A program made the position numbers and the translations under genes. Positions 17,984-27,028 of a stretch of 64,000 nt of DNA are shown here, in pieces. Source of the stretch: Verrucomicrobiales bacterium (GTDB taxonomy: Bacteria > Verrucomicrobiota > Verrucomicrobiia > Verrucomicrobiales > DEV007); NCBI GenBank assembly GCA_002698785.1, contig PAAG01000038.1:1-64000 (forward strand). The letters run 5' to 3'. Numbering within the stretch: the first letter of the stretch is position 1; each line of letters begins with the position of its first letter. The notes below the pieces were generated by a model. That model had not been told where the DNA came from, ran no database searches, and saw only the letters and a list, made by a program, of their open reading frames with translations.

Positions 17984-18301
17984 ACACAACTCTCGAAAGC
18001 CTTCCAGCGCCCGCCACCGTTTGGGTCATCTCATTCTTCGCCACTGTGACCAAACATCGAAACCGTGTCGTATGCTCTTTCTTTGGTGCTCATCCATCAA
18101 CTCTTCCCAGTTCGAAGCATCTGTCGCATCTTTATCGGAGCAGCGGGATGAAAAGATCACAGGTGCTCCATTCTTTACGGGTGGCACCAGGTCGAGAATC
18201 GCAGTCAGATCTACGATTTCGTCAAAAAGATCGCCTAGAATGGCGCGCATCTCTTCGGTTTTGTGGGCATTGTGGGTGGCTACAATCAGGGTTCCTGCTA
18301 T
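17984..18301 (-). pseudogene. Decayed partial second copy of rdgB
   Basis: Read on the minus strand, the DNA follows rdgB from its first codon, but the start trinucleotide is ATA (TAT at 18299-18301). Translation gives MRAILGDLFDEIVDLTAI, diverging to LVPPVKNGAP. About 40 codons containing LADDSGLEVDALGG are then missing, followed by SSRCSDKDATDASNW (compare SSRYSGEDATDASNR in the intact protein). A second deletion removes the FGYDPLF region. The 3' end near 17990-18040 still matches the codons for MSHRGRALEGFR. Without start codon, substrate-binding loop and catalytic region it cannot encode an active pyrophosphatase. Confidence 0.88.
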
Positions 18302-18350
18302 GGGAAAACGATGGCAGTCCGGAGAGGTGTTTCAAATGCTTTCGAACGCG
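18204..18350. repeat. 147-bp direct repeat, right copy
   Basis: Near-identical to 15379-15525 (three C-to-T differences). It contains the dead start of the second rdgB copy and ends 20 bp before the U32 gene start, so the U32 gene has an rdgB-type upstream region. Confidence 0.95.
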
Positions 18351-18370
18351 GATGTGATACCGTTGAGGCA

Positions 18371-20830
18371 ATGGCATCTGAAAGCACGCGCACCCATCTG
18401 ACCGAACTTCTGGCTCCTGCAGGGAACTGGGAGTGCGCCCGTGCCGCCGTCGCCAACGGGGCTGATGCCATCTATTTCGGAATGCCGCAGTTCAATGCTC
18501 GAATCCGTGCGGATAACTTCACTCCCGACGATCTCCCGGATTTGATGGAGTTTCTGCACGCTCATGGGGTGAAAGGGTTCGTCGCCTTCAATACTCTCAT
18601 TTTTACCTCCGAACTCGAAGCTGCCGCCAACCAACTCCGGCTTCTCAGCCGATCCGGTGTGGACGCCATCATCGTTCAGGACATCGGCCTCGCCACCATG
18701 GCGAGGAAACTGGTTCCGGATCTCGACGTGCACGCCTCTACCCAGATGACGATCACTTCTCCGGAGGCACTTGCGTTTGCTCATGACCTCCTCGATCTAG
18801 ATCGTGCTGTCATCGCTAGGGAGAACTCCCTGCGGGAAATCCGTCTTTTCCATCCTCTCGAGCCAGGAGCAGTCGAACTGGAAACCTTTGTCCATGGCGC
18901 TCTCTGCGTCGCTTATTCCGGGCAGTGCCTCACCAGTGAATCCCTCGGGCAGCGCAGTGCCAATCGCGGAGAATGTGCCCAGGCTTGCCGCATGCCCTAC
19001 GAACTCGTCGTCGACGGCGAAACAAGGGACATGGGAGACAAAAAATACCTCCTTTCCCCTCAGGATCTCGCGGGGATCGACCAGGTTCCCGAGCTGATCC
19101 GCCTAGGTGTCACGAGCTTCAAAATCGAAGGGCGTCTGAAAACCCCTGAATATGTTGCAGCTGTCACCCGGACCTACCGCAAAGCCATCGACGCAGCGCT
19201 TGATGGGATTGACGAACCAGCAGCACCCGAAGAGAAATACGAACTGGAAATGGCATTCTCCCGAGGCCTTCACTCAGGATGGTTGAACGGCATCGACAAC
19301 AAAAAACTCGTCCACGCTCGTTTCGGAAAAAAGAGAGGGGCTTTTGTAGGCAAGGTGAAACAGGTGGGAAAAGACTGGGTCGAGGTCTCGGGTGATACCC
19401 CGCTTCGTAACGGCGATGGCATCGTTTTCGACACTGGTGGAAATACCGAGTATGAGCAGGGTGGGCGGATCTACGAGGTGAAAGGCCGTCGACTCTTCCT
19501 GAAGCGGGGAAAGGTCGATTTCTCCAAGGTCCGGTCAGGTGACAGAGTATGGAAAACAGACGACCCCGCTCTCAATTCCGCTCTGAGACAAACCTGGAAG
19601 GGCGAGAACCTTCCCAAACGCACCATTCCGCTCCATTGGAGTGTATCGGCCGAATCGGGAAAACCCCTCAAGCTCACGGATCTCACGTCGGGTATCACGG
19701 TAGAGTCGGCTTCTTCGCTGGAGGCCGCCCGAAACCGACCTGCAACCGCGGAAATGCTCGAGAATCAATTGAGCCGTCTCGGGGGAACGGTTTACGAGCT
19801 TGCATCACTTTCTGCAGAGATATCTGGAGATCCCATGGTTCCGGCGAGCGAACTGAACCGTCTGCGTCGCGCGCTTGTCGATCGGCTGGAGGAGGAGCGC
19901 TTGGATGGTTTCTCCAAACGGAGAGAAACAAGCGTAACTGTAGAAGAGCTGCTCCCCGATCAGAAGGCTATCGAGTTTCCAGCTCCGGAGTTGCGGGTGC
20001 TCTGTCGCACAGAGGAGCAGGTATCGGCAGTTTTGGAGGCGGGCCTTGAAACCATCTACATAGACCTGGAAGATGTGAGGCGTTATCGCTCGGTGGTGGC
20101 TCGGATACGGGACGAGAGTCCTTCCACGCGTATATTCCTCGCCACACCGCGAATCCAGAAAGCGGGAGAGTCCGGCCTGTTCCGAGTCGTGGAAAAGGCA
20201 AAACCAGATGGCGTCCTTGTCCGAAATCTGGGAGGAGCCCGCCATTTTCGTGAGCTTGACCAGATGGCCGTGATTGGAGATTTCTCACTGAATGTGGCGA
20301 ACCCAATCACTGCACGTCGTTTCATCGAACAGGGGTTTGAGAATCTCACCATTTCATATGATCTCAATATCGGACAGGTTTTGGATCTTCTAGGGAGCGC
20401 CCCTCCAGAGTGGTTTGAAATTACCCTGCACCAGCACATGCCCATGTTTCATATGGAGCATTGTGTCTTCTGTAGCTTTCTATCAGAAGGAACGGATTTC
20501 ACCAATTGCGGTCGGCCTTGTGATACTCACATGGTCGAGTTAAAAGATCGCGTCGGCCAGCTGCACCCGTTATCGGCAGATGTGGGTTGTCGAAATACCC
20601 TGTTCAACGGTAGAGCCCAGACTGGAGCCCGATTTTTCGGGTCTCTTCGTGACGCAGGATTGCACCGCTACAGGGTAGAATTCCTGCGGGAAAGCCGGTC
20701 GGAAGCTGCCAGGCTCATCGGGACCTACCGAGGCTTGTTTTCTGGAACTGGTGAAGAAAACCGGCTCTGGGAAGAACTACAGGCTGATTCCCGTCTGGGA
20801 GTGGTGGAAGGCACGTTGGCAGGTGGGTAG
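18371..20830 (+). CDS. U32 family protein (RlhA/YdcP-like, DUF3656-containing)
   Basis: An 819-residue cytoplasmic protein. The N-terminal U32 barrel begins LTELLAPAGNWECARAAVAN and contains GADAIYFG, DAIIVQDIGL and HASTQMTITS. The U32 cysteine cluster is in ALCVAYSGQC and GECAQACRMPYE (about 175-215), followed by KYLLSPQDLAGI and SFKIEGRLKTPEYV. A DUF3656-like middle domain and a second barrel-like region with CVFCSFLSEGTDF and NCGRPC near 700-720 complete it. Family members such as E. coli RlhA hydroxylate C2501 of 23S rRNA; the peptidase name is historical. The ATG at 18371 is chosen: upstream in-frame ATGs lie in the duplicated rdgB segment. Confidence 0.88.
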   Translation: MASESTRTHLTELLAPAGNWECARAAVANGADAIYFGMPQFNARIRADNFTPDDLPDLMEFLHAHGVKGFVAFNTLIFTSELEAAANQLRLLSRSGVDAIIVQDIGLATMARKLVPDLDVHASTQMTITSPEALAFAHDLLDLDRAVIARENSLREIRLFHPLEPGAVELETFVHGALCVAYSGQCLTSESLGQRSANRGECAQACRMPYELVVDGETRDMGDKKYLLSPQDLAGIDQVPELIRLGVTSFKIEGRLKTPEYVAAVTRTYRKAIDAALDGIDEPAAPEEKYELEMAFSRGLHSGWLNGIDNKKLVHARFGKKRGAFVGKVKQVGKDWVEVSGDTPLRNGDGIVFDTGGNTEYEQGGRIYEVKGRRLFLKRGKVDFSKVRSGDRVWKTDDPALNSALRQTWKGENLPKRTIPLHWSVSAESGKPLKLTDLTSGITVESASSLEAARNRPATAEMLENQLSRLGGTVYELASLSAEISGDPMVPASELNRLRRALVDRLEEERLDGFSKRRETSVTVEELLPDQKAIEFPAPELRVLCRTEEQVSAVLEAGLETIYIDLEDVRRYRSVVARIRDESPSTRIFLATPRIQKAGESGLFRVVEKAKPDGVLVRNLGGARHFRELDQMAVIGDFSLNVANPITARRFIEQGFENLTISYDLNIGQVLDLLGSAPPEWFEITLHQHMPMFHMEHCVFCSFLSEGTDFTNCGRPCDTHMVELKDRVGQLHPLSADVGCRNTLFNGRAQTGARFFGSLRDAGLHRYRVEFLRESRSEAARLIGTYRGLFSGTGEENRLWEELQADSRLGVVEGTLAGG

Positions 20831-21000
20831 TTTATGCTGTTCTATTGCAATAATTATCGGTGAAATTCGCATTGGCACTTTTCTTGTTTCGCCTCTAACG
20901 TCCGCGATCGAACCCTTTCAGGTTCTGAACTCCGAGGTTATTGTTACGCCCTTTTTTACCTCTCCTGCTGTTTTGAAAGAATACGTATTTCACCGTTTAG

Positions 21001-22488
21001 ATGATGGTCGCGGAGCCCAGTAACGGTTACGCGGTTATCGTTCCAGTGCTGGAAACGGACGTCGACTCAATCTACTCGACCCAGAATTACTGGAGCGAGG
21101 CCTGTCCCCCGTGCTCTTCTGGGAACGAGGGGAAAGTGGATTTGGTTTACTTCTTCAACTGTGCTCCTTCAGCAAGACTGGAAGATGTCGTTACGAAAAT
21201 ATCCATGCGAACAGGTATGGATAAAGTATTCCGGGCTGTTCGATGTGAATTTGCCGACCTCGATCCCGAAATTGACCTCTATATCCGGGAAAAAGCCGGT
21301 ATTCCTCCCACTGGCCAGGGCTTCTTGTCGGGACCGAATGAAATGTTCTTCCGATTGATGGAGACAGTCGGAAAGGAATATGAAGCGGGTTTCCAGATGG
21401 AGATCGACTGTGTGCCGGTGAAAGCCGGATGGTGCGACCGCTTCGTCGAAGTGGTGGAAGAGTCGCATGATTTCTGGATGATGGGGAGCCGATACCATGG
21501 ATGGAGCTGGTTGCCCATACCGATTCAGAACCACATCAATGGGAATTCAATCTACCGATTCAGTGATCCGGCTTTTCAATCGTTTGTGGAGGAAGTCTGG
21601 AAACCGAGAGCCGAAGAGATGGTCCATTGGGGCTATGCCGACCTCGCATACGATTGTTTCCCGGCGTACTACGAAAATCTAAATAGAGGTCCCCTGACTC
21701 GGCCTGACATCCGAAGCGAGATGGCCCGAATGTTCGGTCGTTTTTGCGAAACGCCCTTCATCGTAAATCTAGGCGGGGCCGAAGACGAAGAAAAGCTCTA
21801 CGGGGATTTCGAAACGCTGAAGAAAGAGTTTCGCGACGCATGGATCATACACGGCTCCTGGTTGGCCGCGAATGTGATACCCCGTTTGTCAGATCCAGAG
21901 TTTGAACTCGCGGAGAAACAGGGGCCGGATACTGACAAACCGGAGAGCGATCGGCAAAGGCCGGACCATTTTGTGAAGTTTGTCTGGGTTTCGGAGGAGT
22001 CCTGGATGTTCGGGAATCGATTTTCTTTGTGCCGAAACAATGGAAAGATTTTTGTGGGTGCTTTGATAGACACGGAAAGGGTGGGTTCGATCAAGCTGAC
22101 GGTAAAGGCCGACCATGATGCGGAGGTTCTTGCGAGAAAGTGGTCGGAAACCGTGCCTTCCGGATTTCTCATTGGTGGGCTTCTGGTGAAGTTAGGGAAA
22201 AAGCTCGGGTTGGCGCGTGGGCTAGGCTTGGAGCGTTTTCTGCAGATGATTCGTGAGAGCTTTAGTCATGTCGAACGGGCGACCGGTCTCGGAGCTGCCC
22301 TGCAGCAGATTCGAATCTGGTTTCATCAAATGAAAGGGAGAAAGTTGGGGCGCTCTTTGAATCAATTGGAGATAGATTCGCGTAGAATACCTCGCGGTGG
22401 AGTATGTTTCGAGATCAGAGGAATGGAAAAAGTGGATGTTAAGGGTGAGTTTGTCCTTACAGTAGAAGCAGCTGCCTCAAAAGAGTGA
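21001..22488 (+). CDS. Possible glycosyltransferase-like protein next to polysaccharide exporter
   Basis: A 495-residue protein not firmly recognised. No signal peptide is seen. The N-terminal half (about 8-290) has an alternating strand/helix pattern: NGYAVIVPVLETDVDS, KVDLVYFFNCAPS, FQMEIDCVPVKAGWCDRFVE, DFWMMGSRYHG, PIQNHINGNSIYRF and YADLAYDCFPAYYENLN. These, particularly MEIDCVPVK and HINGNSIYRF, are the kind of segments seen in GT-A type transferases working on surface glycans. The C-terminal part contains VWVSEESWMFGNRFSL and a basic helical stretch. It is followed after 52 bp by the ABC exporter genes, supporting a surface-polysaccharide role. The in-frame second ATG at 21004 could also be the start. 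Confidence 0.55.
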   Translation: MMVAEPSNGYAVIVPVLETDVDSIYSTQNYWSEACPPCSSGNEGKVDLVYFFNCAPSARLEDVVTKISMRTGMDKVFRAVRCEFADLDPEIDLYIREKAGIPPTGQGFLSGPNEMFFRLMETVGKEYEAGFQMEIDCVPVKAGWCDRFVEVVEESHDFWMMGSRYHGWSWLPIPIQNHINGNSIYRFSDPAFQSFVEEVWKPRAEEMVHWGYADLAYDCFPAYYENLNRGPLTRPDIRSEMARMFGRFCETPFIVNLGGAEDEEKLYGDFETLKKEFRDAWIIHGSWLAANVIPRLSDPEFELAEKQGPDTDKPESDRQRPDHFVKFVWVSEESWMFGNRFSLCRNNGKIFVGALIDTERVGSIKLTVKADHDAEVLARKWSETVPSGFLIGGLLVKLGKKLGLARGLGLERFLQMIRESFSHVERATGLGAALQQIRIWFHQMKGRKLGRSLNQLEIDSRRIPRGGVCFEIRGMEKVDVKGEFVLTVEAAASKE

Positions 22489-22540
22489 GACTGCCAACCC
22501 TCAACTTGAACCCCTCAACTTTCGAATTCGATCTGTGCGA

Positions 22541-23335
22541 ATGGAGTCGCTGATACAGAGCGCGAACCAGAACCTTGCAATGGCCTTCCGGCGCATCCCG
22601 GTTGCCTGGATGCTTGCGAAGAAGTCGATTCAATTTCGATACAGGCGCTCTATCATTGGGCCTTTCTGGATCACTCTTTCGCAGGCGGTCTACGTGTTGG
22701 TGTTAGGGATTGTTTTTGCCACTGTGTTCAAGCAGAAGGGTGCCGAGATGATTCCCTTTGTCACCTGCGGGGCGCTTACGTTGAGCTTCATCAGCTCAGT
22801 CCTCCAGGAGTCGAGCAACGTTCTCATCGAAAAAGGCCAGGCCATCCGTGATGGCGATCAGTATTTCCTGACACATGTCCTTGAGACAGTTTTCCACGGT
22901 GCATTAATCTTTGCTCACCATACCGTGATTCTGATCGTCGTGGTCGTTGTTTGCAAGGTTCCCATGCATTGGTATGATGTGCCTGCGGCAATCGGTGGGT
23001 TACTGTTGATTTGCGTGAACCTGATTGGGTTTGGATTTCTCTTTTCACTCCTGACACCGCGCTATCGCGATCTGGGCCCACTGATAGCCAGCGCCTTGCG
23101 CACACTGTTCTTCCTCACACCCATTATGTGGAAGCCCGAGTTCCTGGGGGATAAGGAATACCTGGTAGCGTACAATCCGCTTCACCACTGGTTGAATTTG
23201 GTTCGAGAGCCATTGATCGGTGGGGAATATCAAGTGCACAGCCTCTGGGTTACAGTGGTGACTTGCATCGTCGGTTGGGCGCTGGCATACGTCGTTTTCA
23301 TTTTCTGTCACCGGAAATTGCCGACCTGGATATAG
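22541..23335 (+). CDS. Polysaccharide ABC exporter permease (Wzm/KpsM-like)
   Basis: A 264-residue membrane subunit of an ABC-2 type exporter for O-antigen, capsule or teichoic-type polymers. It has six predicted membrane helices, preceded by the cytoplasmic amphipathic segment QFRYRRSIIGPFWITLSQ (about 29-46), a strong signature of the Wzm/KpsM/TagG group. The later LLTPRYRDLGPLIASALR and FFLTPIMWKPE are equally typical. ATG 22541 is used in place of GTG 22535. The ATPase partner starts three bases after its stop. The substrate is presumably the glycan assembled by the upstream protein (inference). Confidence 0.93.
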   Translation: MESLIQSANQNLAMAFRRIPVAWMLAKKSIQFRYRRSIIGPFWITLSQAVYVLVLGIVFATVFKQKGAEMIPFVTCGALTLSFISSVLQESSNVLIEKGQAIRDGDQYFLTHVLETVFHGALIFAHHTVILIVVVVVCKVPMHWYDVPAAIGGLLLICVNLIGFGFLFSLLTPRYRDLGPLIASALRTLFFLTPIMWKPEFLGDKEYLVAYNPLHHWLNLVREPLIGGEYQVHSLWVTVVTCIVGWALAYVVFIFCHRKLPTWI

Positions 23336-23338
23336 TCG

Positions 23339-24136
23339 ATGAGCATCTTGCCTGACAAAGCTACAAGTGATGAAGAGCTGAGTATTGAGCTTGAAGATGT
23401 CGTGCTGGACCTGCCTATTTTTGGCAGAAACGCGAAGAACTTGCGTTCTGTACTGCTCAATCCGTTCTTTCGAAAGACTGACCATGCAGTCGGGGACTCT
23501 CCGATCGTGCGAGCACTCGACGGGATCAACATGTCTCTCAAACACGGAGACCGCGTTGGGCTGGTCGGGCACAATGGTGCCGGAAAGTCGAGCCTGTTGC
23601 GTTTGCTCGCGGGTATCTACTGGCCCACCAGCGGAATATACCGAAAGCGCGGTACTACTCGTTGCCTGTTTGGCCTGGGCCGCGGCGTAGAGCCGGAGGC
23701 TTCTGGATTTGAAAACATCGAGATTCTTTCTCAGCTGTTCGGCTATCCCCGTTCGGCAATCAAAGACATCACCGAAGACGTGGCGGAATTTTGTGAGCTG
23801 GGCGATGCCTTGGCCCGTCCGGTCAGAACCTATTCCGAGGGAATGCGCCTGAGGCTATGCTTTGGCGTCGTCACGGCCTGGCCATCTGACATATTGCTGA
23901 TCGACGAGGTCATTGGTGTCAGCGATCGTTCGTTCAAGGAAAAGGCGAATCAGCGGATGAAAGACTTCACTCGGCAGTCAGGCATCCTAGTTCTCGCCTC
24001 ACATGATGAGCAGATCCTCAGCGGTTTCTGTCATGAATGTTTGCGCCTCGACCACGGCAAAATCATATCGCGAACTCCGATCGAAGACGAAGTGGATCAG
24101 GAGGGTGAAGCAGCTCAAGAAGGCGACGCCGAGTGA
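23339..24136 (+). CDS. Polysaccharide ABC exporter ATP-binding protein (Wzt/KpsT/TagH-like)
   Basis: A 265-residue ATPase powering the permease encoded immediately upstream. Residues about 15-45 contain DVVLDLPIFGRNAKNLRS, an N-terminal stretch typical of this subgroup. Walker A GHNGAGKSS lies near 79-87, the signature is YSEGMRLRL (about 162-170), Walker B is ILLIDEVIGVSD (about 184-195), and LASHDEQIL contains the switch His. It lacks the C-terminal carbohydrate-binding domain of long Wzt proteins, so substrate selection by a terminal sugar cap is not expected. Its last 22 bases overlap the convergent trpF gene. Confidence 0.94.
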   Translation: MSILPDKATSDEELSIELEDVVLDLPIFGRNAKNLRSVLLNPFFRKTDHAVGDSPIVRALDGINMSLKHGDRVGLVGHNGAGKSSLLRLLAGIYWPTSGIYRKRGTTRCLFGLGRGVEPEASGFENIEILSQLFGYPRSAIKDITEDVAEFCELGDALARPVRTYSEGMRLRLCFGVVTAWPSDILLIDEVIGVSDRSFKEKANQRMKDFTRQSGILVLASHDEQILSGFCHECLRLDHGKIISRTPIEDEVDQEGEAAQEGDAE

Positions 24137-24789
24137 GTTGCTTCGAGGAAGCGTTTCACAAGAGCCAAGTCTTTGACACCCGGTGCAGATTCCACACCGC
24201 TCGCTACATCGACTGCAGCTGGATGAACCTGCTCGATGGCCTCTGCCACATTTTCGGGTTTCAATCCTCCGGCAAGAATCACTTGCCTCTCAGGCCAAAG
24301 AGAGACGGCTTCTGCCCCGAGCGCCCAGTCCATCGTGTGTCCGCTGCCGCCATACTCTGACGGAGCATACGCATCGAGTAGTAGCGAACTCCCCGGAAAT
24401 TCCGCTGAAGCGACCAATGTATCCCTGTCCCGAACGCCAATGGCCTTAAACACGGGCAACCCTTTCTCCAGCAGACTGGCCACTCTCTCTGCAGTTTCGT
24501 CACCGTGAAGCTGCAGCCAGTCGAGGCCGCCCGACTCATACAGGGCGAGCAGCTCATCATCCGTGGCATTCACAGTAACCGCGACTCTGGGAAGAACTCC
24601 CTTCAGTTCGTTCAACCAGGGGAGGGCATCTTCGAAAGAAATGTACCGTTTCGACCGTGGCCAGAAATTGATACCGATCGCATCAGCACCTGCCTCAGCA
24701 ATGGCGCTTGCCTGATCTCCGGAAGTAATGCCGCAAATCTTGACCGCAACGCGCCCGGTGTCCCGAGGGAAAACGGTACGCGCGGTCAT
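24115..24789 (-). CDS. trpF: Phosphoribosylanthranilate isomerase TrpF
   Basis: Catalyses the Amadori rearrangement of phosphoribosylanthranilate in tryptophan synthesis. The 224-residue (beta/alpha)8 protein has catalytic Cys in VKICGIT near residue 18, GINFWPRSKRYI (39-50), LQLHGDETAERV (about 93-104), catalytic Asp in LLLDAY (about 136-141), and the phosphate-binding ILAGGLKPENV (about 170-180) and VDVASGVESAPGVKD. All active-site parts are intact. No other trp gene is in the window. Upstream by 15 bp is a class V aminotransferase gene on the same strand, so the two may share a transcript. The 3' end overlaps the exporter ATPase gene. Confidence 0.96.
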   Translation of the reverse strand: MTARTVFPRDTGRVAVKICGITSGDQASAIAEAGADAIGINFWPRSKRYISFEDALPWLNELKGVLPRVAVTVNATDDELLALYESGGLDWLQLHGDETAERVASLLEKGLPVFKAIGVRDRDTLVASAEFPGSSLLLDAYAPSEYGGSGHTMDWALGAEAVSLWPERQVILAGGLKPENVAEAIEQVHPAAVDVASGVESAPGVKDLALVKRFLEATHSASPS

Positions 24790-24804
24790 TGGATGAAAGA
24801 TCGA

Positions 24805-25884
24805 TTAAAGGCGAGCGAGAGACTTGTCGAGAGCATCGAGCAGATTCCCAATGGTCTCCTCCGTCTCGTCACCCATGTTGGAAAGACGGAAAGTCGTTCC
24901 CTTGATCTGGCCGTATCCTCCGTCGAGCTGTATCTTGTGGTCGTCTCGCATCAATTTCTGGAGGGCGGCTACATCGATCTCCTTATTGTTCTTAATGCAG
25001 GTCAAAGACTTCGAGCGAAAACCTTCCGGAGCGAAAAACTCAAAACCATTCGCCTCGACCCACTCAGCCACCATGTTGTTGAGCTTGTTGTGTCGAGCAT
25101 AGCGATTTTGCAGGCCTTCTTCAAAGATGACGTCGAGCTGATGGCGCAGTCCGTAAATCGTAGAAATACACGGCGTGCTCGGTGTCATCGACTTCTCCTG
25201 GTTCTTCTTGAACTCGTGAAAGTCAAAATAGTAGCCGCGGTCTTCGATACCGGCAGAGCGCTCGAACGCCGCTTCCGATACAGTGAACAGCGCAAGTCCC
25301 GGAGGCAACGCAAGCGCCTTCTGGCTTCCCGTGAGAAGCACGTCTACGCCCAGTTCGTCAACATTGATTGGCACAACCGAGAAGCTCGAGACCGTGTCCG
25401 TAACGAGCAGAACATCGTCATACTTGTTCACCACTGCAGCAACTTCCTCCAGCGGGTTCATTACCCCTGTTGACGTTTCGTTGTGGATGAAAGTCACCGT
25501 GTCGAATTCACCGGTTGCCAGCTTCGCATCAATATCTGCCGGATCGATCGGTACGCCCCAGTCATACTGGAGGGCTTCTGCTTCCTTGCCGCAGCGTTTG
25601 GCAACATCGACCCACTTGTCAGAAAAGGCGCCTGAGCAGCAGCACAGCACCTTCTTGGCAACGAGATTACGAAGGGAGCCTTCCATTACACCCCACGCCG
25701 AGGAGGTGGAAAGGAAAACAGGCTGCTTCGTGCCCATCATCTCCTGGAGGCGAGGATGTACGTCGTCGTAAAGTGCCACGAAGTCCTTGCTGCGATGCCC
25801 AATCATTGGGGTCGCCATAGCTTCGTATGTAGCCGGAGAAATTTCTACCGGCCCCGGGATGTGCAGTCGAATGTGATCGCTCAT
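24805..25884 (-). CDS. Class V aminotransferase (alanine-glyoxylate / serine-pyruvate type)
   Basis: A 359-residue PLP enzyme of the small class V family. It opens IRLHIPGPVEISPATYEAM and MIGHRSKDFVALYDDV. STSSAWGVMEGSLRN binds the cofactor phosphate region, VTDTVSSFSVVPIN carries the PLP-ring Asp, and LTGSQKALALPPG holds the Schiff-base Lys. The closing THR-type loop FRLSNMGDETEET is present. Related enzymes act as alanine-glyoxylate transaminase, serine-glyoxylate transaminase or phosphoserine aminotransferase-like enzymes; the sequence alone does not decide. Start at ATG 25884: the ORF extends further, but the family N-terminus begins here. It precedes trpF by 15 bp. Confidence 0.9.
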   Translation of the reverse strand: MSDHIRLHIPGPVEISPATYEAMATPMIGHRSKDFVALYDDVHPRLQEMMGTKQPVFLSTSSAWGVMEGSLRNLVAKKVLCCCSGAFSDKWVDVAKRCGKEAEALQYDWGVPIDPADIDAKLATGEFDTVTFIHNETSTGVMNPLEEVAAVVNKYDDVLLVTDTVSSFSVVPINVDELGVDVLLTGSQKALALPPGLALFTVSEAAFERSAGIEDRGYYFDFHEFKKNQEKSMTPSTPCISTIYGLRHQLDVIFEEGLQNRYARHNKLNNMVAEWVEANGFEFFAPEGFRSKSLTCIKNNKEIDVAALQKLMRDDHKIQLDGGYGQIKGTTFRLSNMGDETEETIGNLLDALDKSLARL

Positions 25885-25965
25885 GATTGCGCGCAATAAG
25901 AACGCCGATTGGAAAATCACAAACCGATTTTTATATCAGGCCGGGATAATCCGATGTCGGCAATT

Positions 25966-26412
25966 TCAATTACGAGCGTCTGTCGGGAGCTGCAGTGACT
26001 CTTTTTCGGCCCTGCGACGAATCCAGTCGATCGCTTTGTAAACCGGTTTTCGGCTGATCAGCCAGATTTCAAATCTCCTCTTTCCGGGAAAGTCCATCAA
26101 TAAGAGTCCAATCACCATGGTTAGCAGACCTTGGCCTGGGGTTATCAGCATCAGGATGCCCCCTATCAGTAGTATCCCACCAATCAGGTTCTTGAAGATC
26201 AAAAAGAAAATACGAAGGAAAGGGTGACTTTTTCGCAGTTCCTCCGTCTCCTCGCCTTTCTCCAGAAAATAGTCCGAAGGAATCCGCCTCACCACAATCG
26301 GCACAGCAATAGCGCTCGCAACCAGCGTAAACAGCGAAGTCCCGGCGATCCAGGCTGCCAGGGTTTCTCTTTCCTGAAACCACTGCGAAAGTTCATGAAA
26401 CCAGTCCGTCAT
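25966..26412 (-). CDS. PGPGW-like small membrane protein
   Basis: A 148-residue protein with a membrane helix at about 24-43 and a hydrophobic hairpin at about 75-105 (LIGGILLIGGILMLITPGQGLLTMVIGLLLMDFPGK). The PGQG turn between the two halves of the hairpin resembles the PGPGW family of putative transmembrane proteins. The C-terminus is basic and cytoplasmic, WIRRRAEKES. No activity is known. It lies 33 bases after nuoC on the same strand; a longer ORF starting at 26448 would overlap nuoC by four bases, and I prefer the ATG at 26412. Confidence 0.7.
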   Translation of the reverse strand: MTDWFHELSQWFQERETLAAWIAGTSLFTLVASAIAVPIVVRRIPSDYFLEKGEETEELRKSHPFLRIFFLIFKNLIGGILLIGGILMLITPGQGLLTMVIGLLLMDFPGKRRFEIWLISRKPVYKAIDWIRRRAEKESLQLPTDARN

Positions 26413-26444
26413 GGTCCCGGCTTCGTGCCCGGAGAGGCATTGAA

Positions 26445-27008
26445 TCAATCGATTTCACGCGAGCGAGGTTCACGGTGCACCGTGCTCGCCGAGGTAGGAG
26501 ACGTCACGAATGGACCACCCGCGAGCGGTGCCCGTTCTGTGAAGGCGACGTCAGGCATCTCACTGGGACGTCCGGCAAGAGGGAAGTCTTTCCGCAGAGG
26601 AAAGAAAGGATACCCCTCCCACATCAGGATCCGGCGATGGTCGGCGAGACCTTCGAACTCGATGCCCATCATGTCGTAGACCTCGCGCTCGTGCCATTCT
26701 GCCGTCGCCCAGAGGTCGGAGACAGAATCGATCTTCTCGTTCTCGGCCGCCTTACACTTGATTCGCAAGTGGTGATACTGCCCGTTTCCGAGAGTATACA
26801 GCTCGTAGACCATCTCCCAGCGGGGCTCCTCTCCAAAGTGGTCGAGGCTGCTGATATCGATCAAGTAATCGTAACCGAGCTCGTCCCGGCAGAATTGGAG
26901 GATCTCGTGCGCTTTCGCCTTTTCGACGATGGCGGTTTCTTCGCCACGAAATTCGACCGTGCTGAGGATGGCCTCACCAAATTTTTCCTGAAGAGTTGCG
27001 ATGCTCAT
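26445..27008 (-). CDS. nuoC: NADH-quinone oxidoreductase subunit C
   Basis: The 30-kDa peripheral-arm subunit of respiratory complex I, helping to bridge NuoB/NuoD. The 187-residue product has the core fold (about 5-160). It includes FCRDELGYDYLIDISSLDH (38-56), MVYELYTLGNGQYHHLRIKC and the family signature WHEREVYDMMGIEFEGL (about 108-124) with DHRRILMWEGYPFFPLRKD. The C-terminal 30 residues are less conserved. It follows nuoB after 20 bp and is co-transcribed. nuoD, expected next in usual complex I operons, is not downstream. Confidence 0.96.
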   Translation of the reverse strand: MSIATLQEKFGEAILSTVEFRGEETAIVEKAKAHEILQFCRDELGYDYLIDISSLDHFGEEPRWEMVYELYTLGNGQYHHLRIKCKAAENEKIDSVSDLWATAEWHEREVYDMMGIEFEGLADHRRILMWEGYPFFPLRKDFPLAGRPSEMPDVAFTERAPLAGGPFVTSPTSASTVHREPRSREID

Positions 27009-27028
27009 AGTTCCGTAAATCAGTCGTG

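Noticed and set aside
15758-18350. Kinase segment as an insertion sequence or composite transposon
   Set aside because: No transposase is encoded, and the flanking repeat is an rdgB gene part, not a transposon end with terminal inverted repeats.
18263-18370. Earlier start for the U32 protein, adding 36 residues
   Set aside because: The extension is encoded by the duplicated rdgB segment read in the opposite direction and has no U32 similarity; ATG 18371 starts the family domain.
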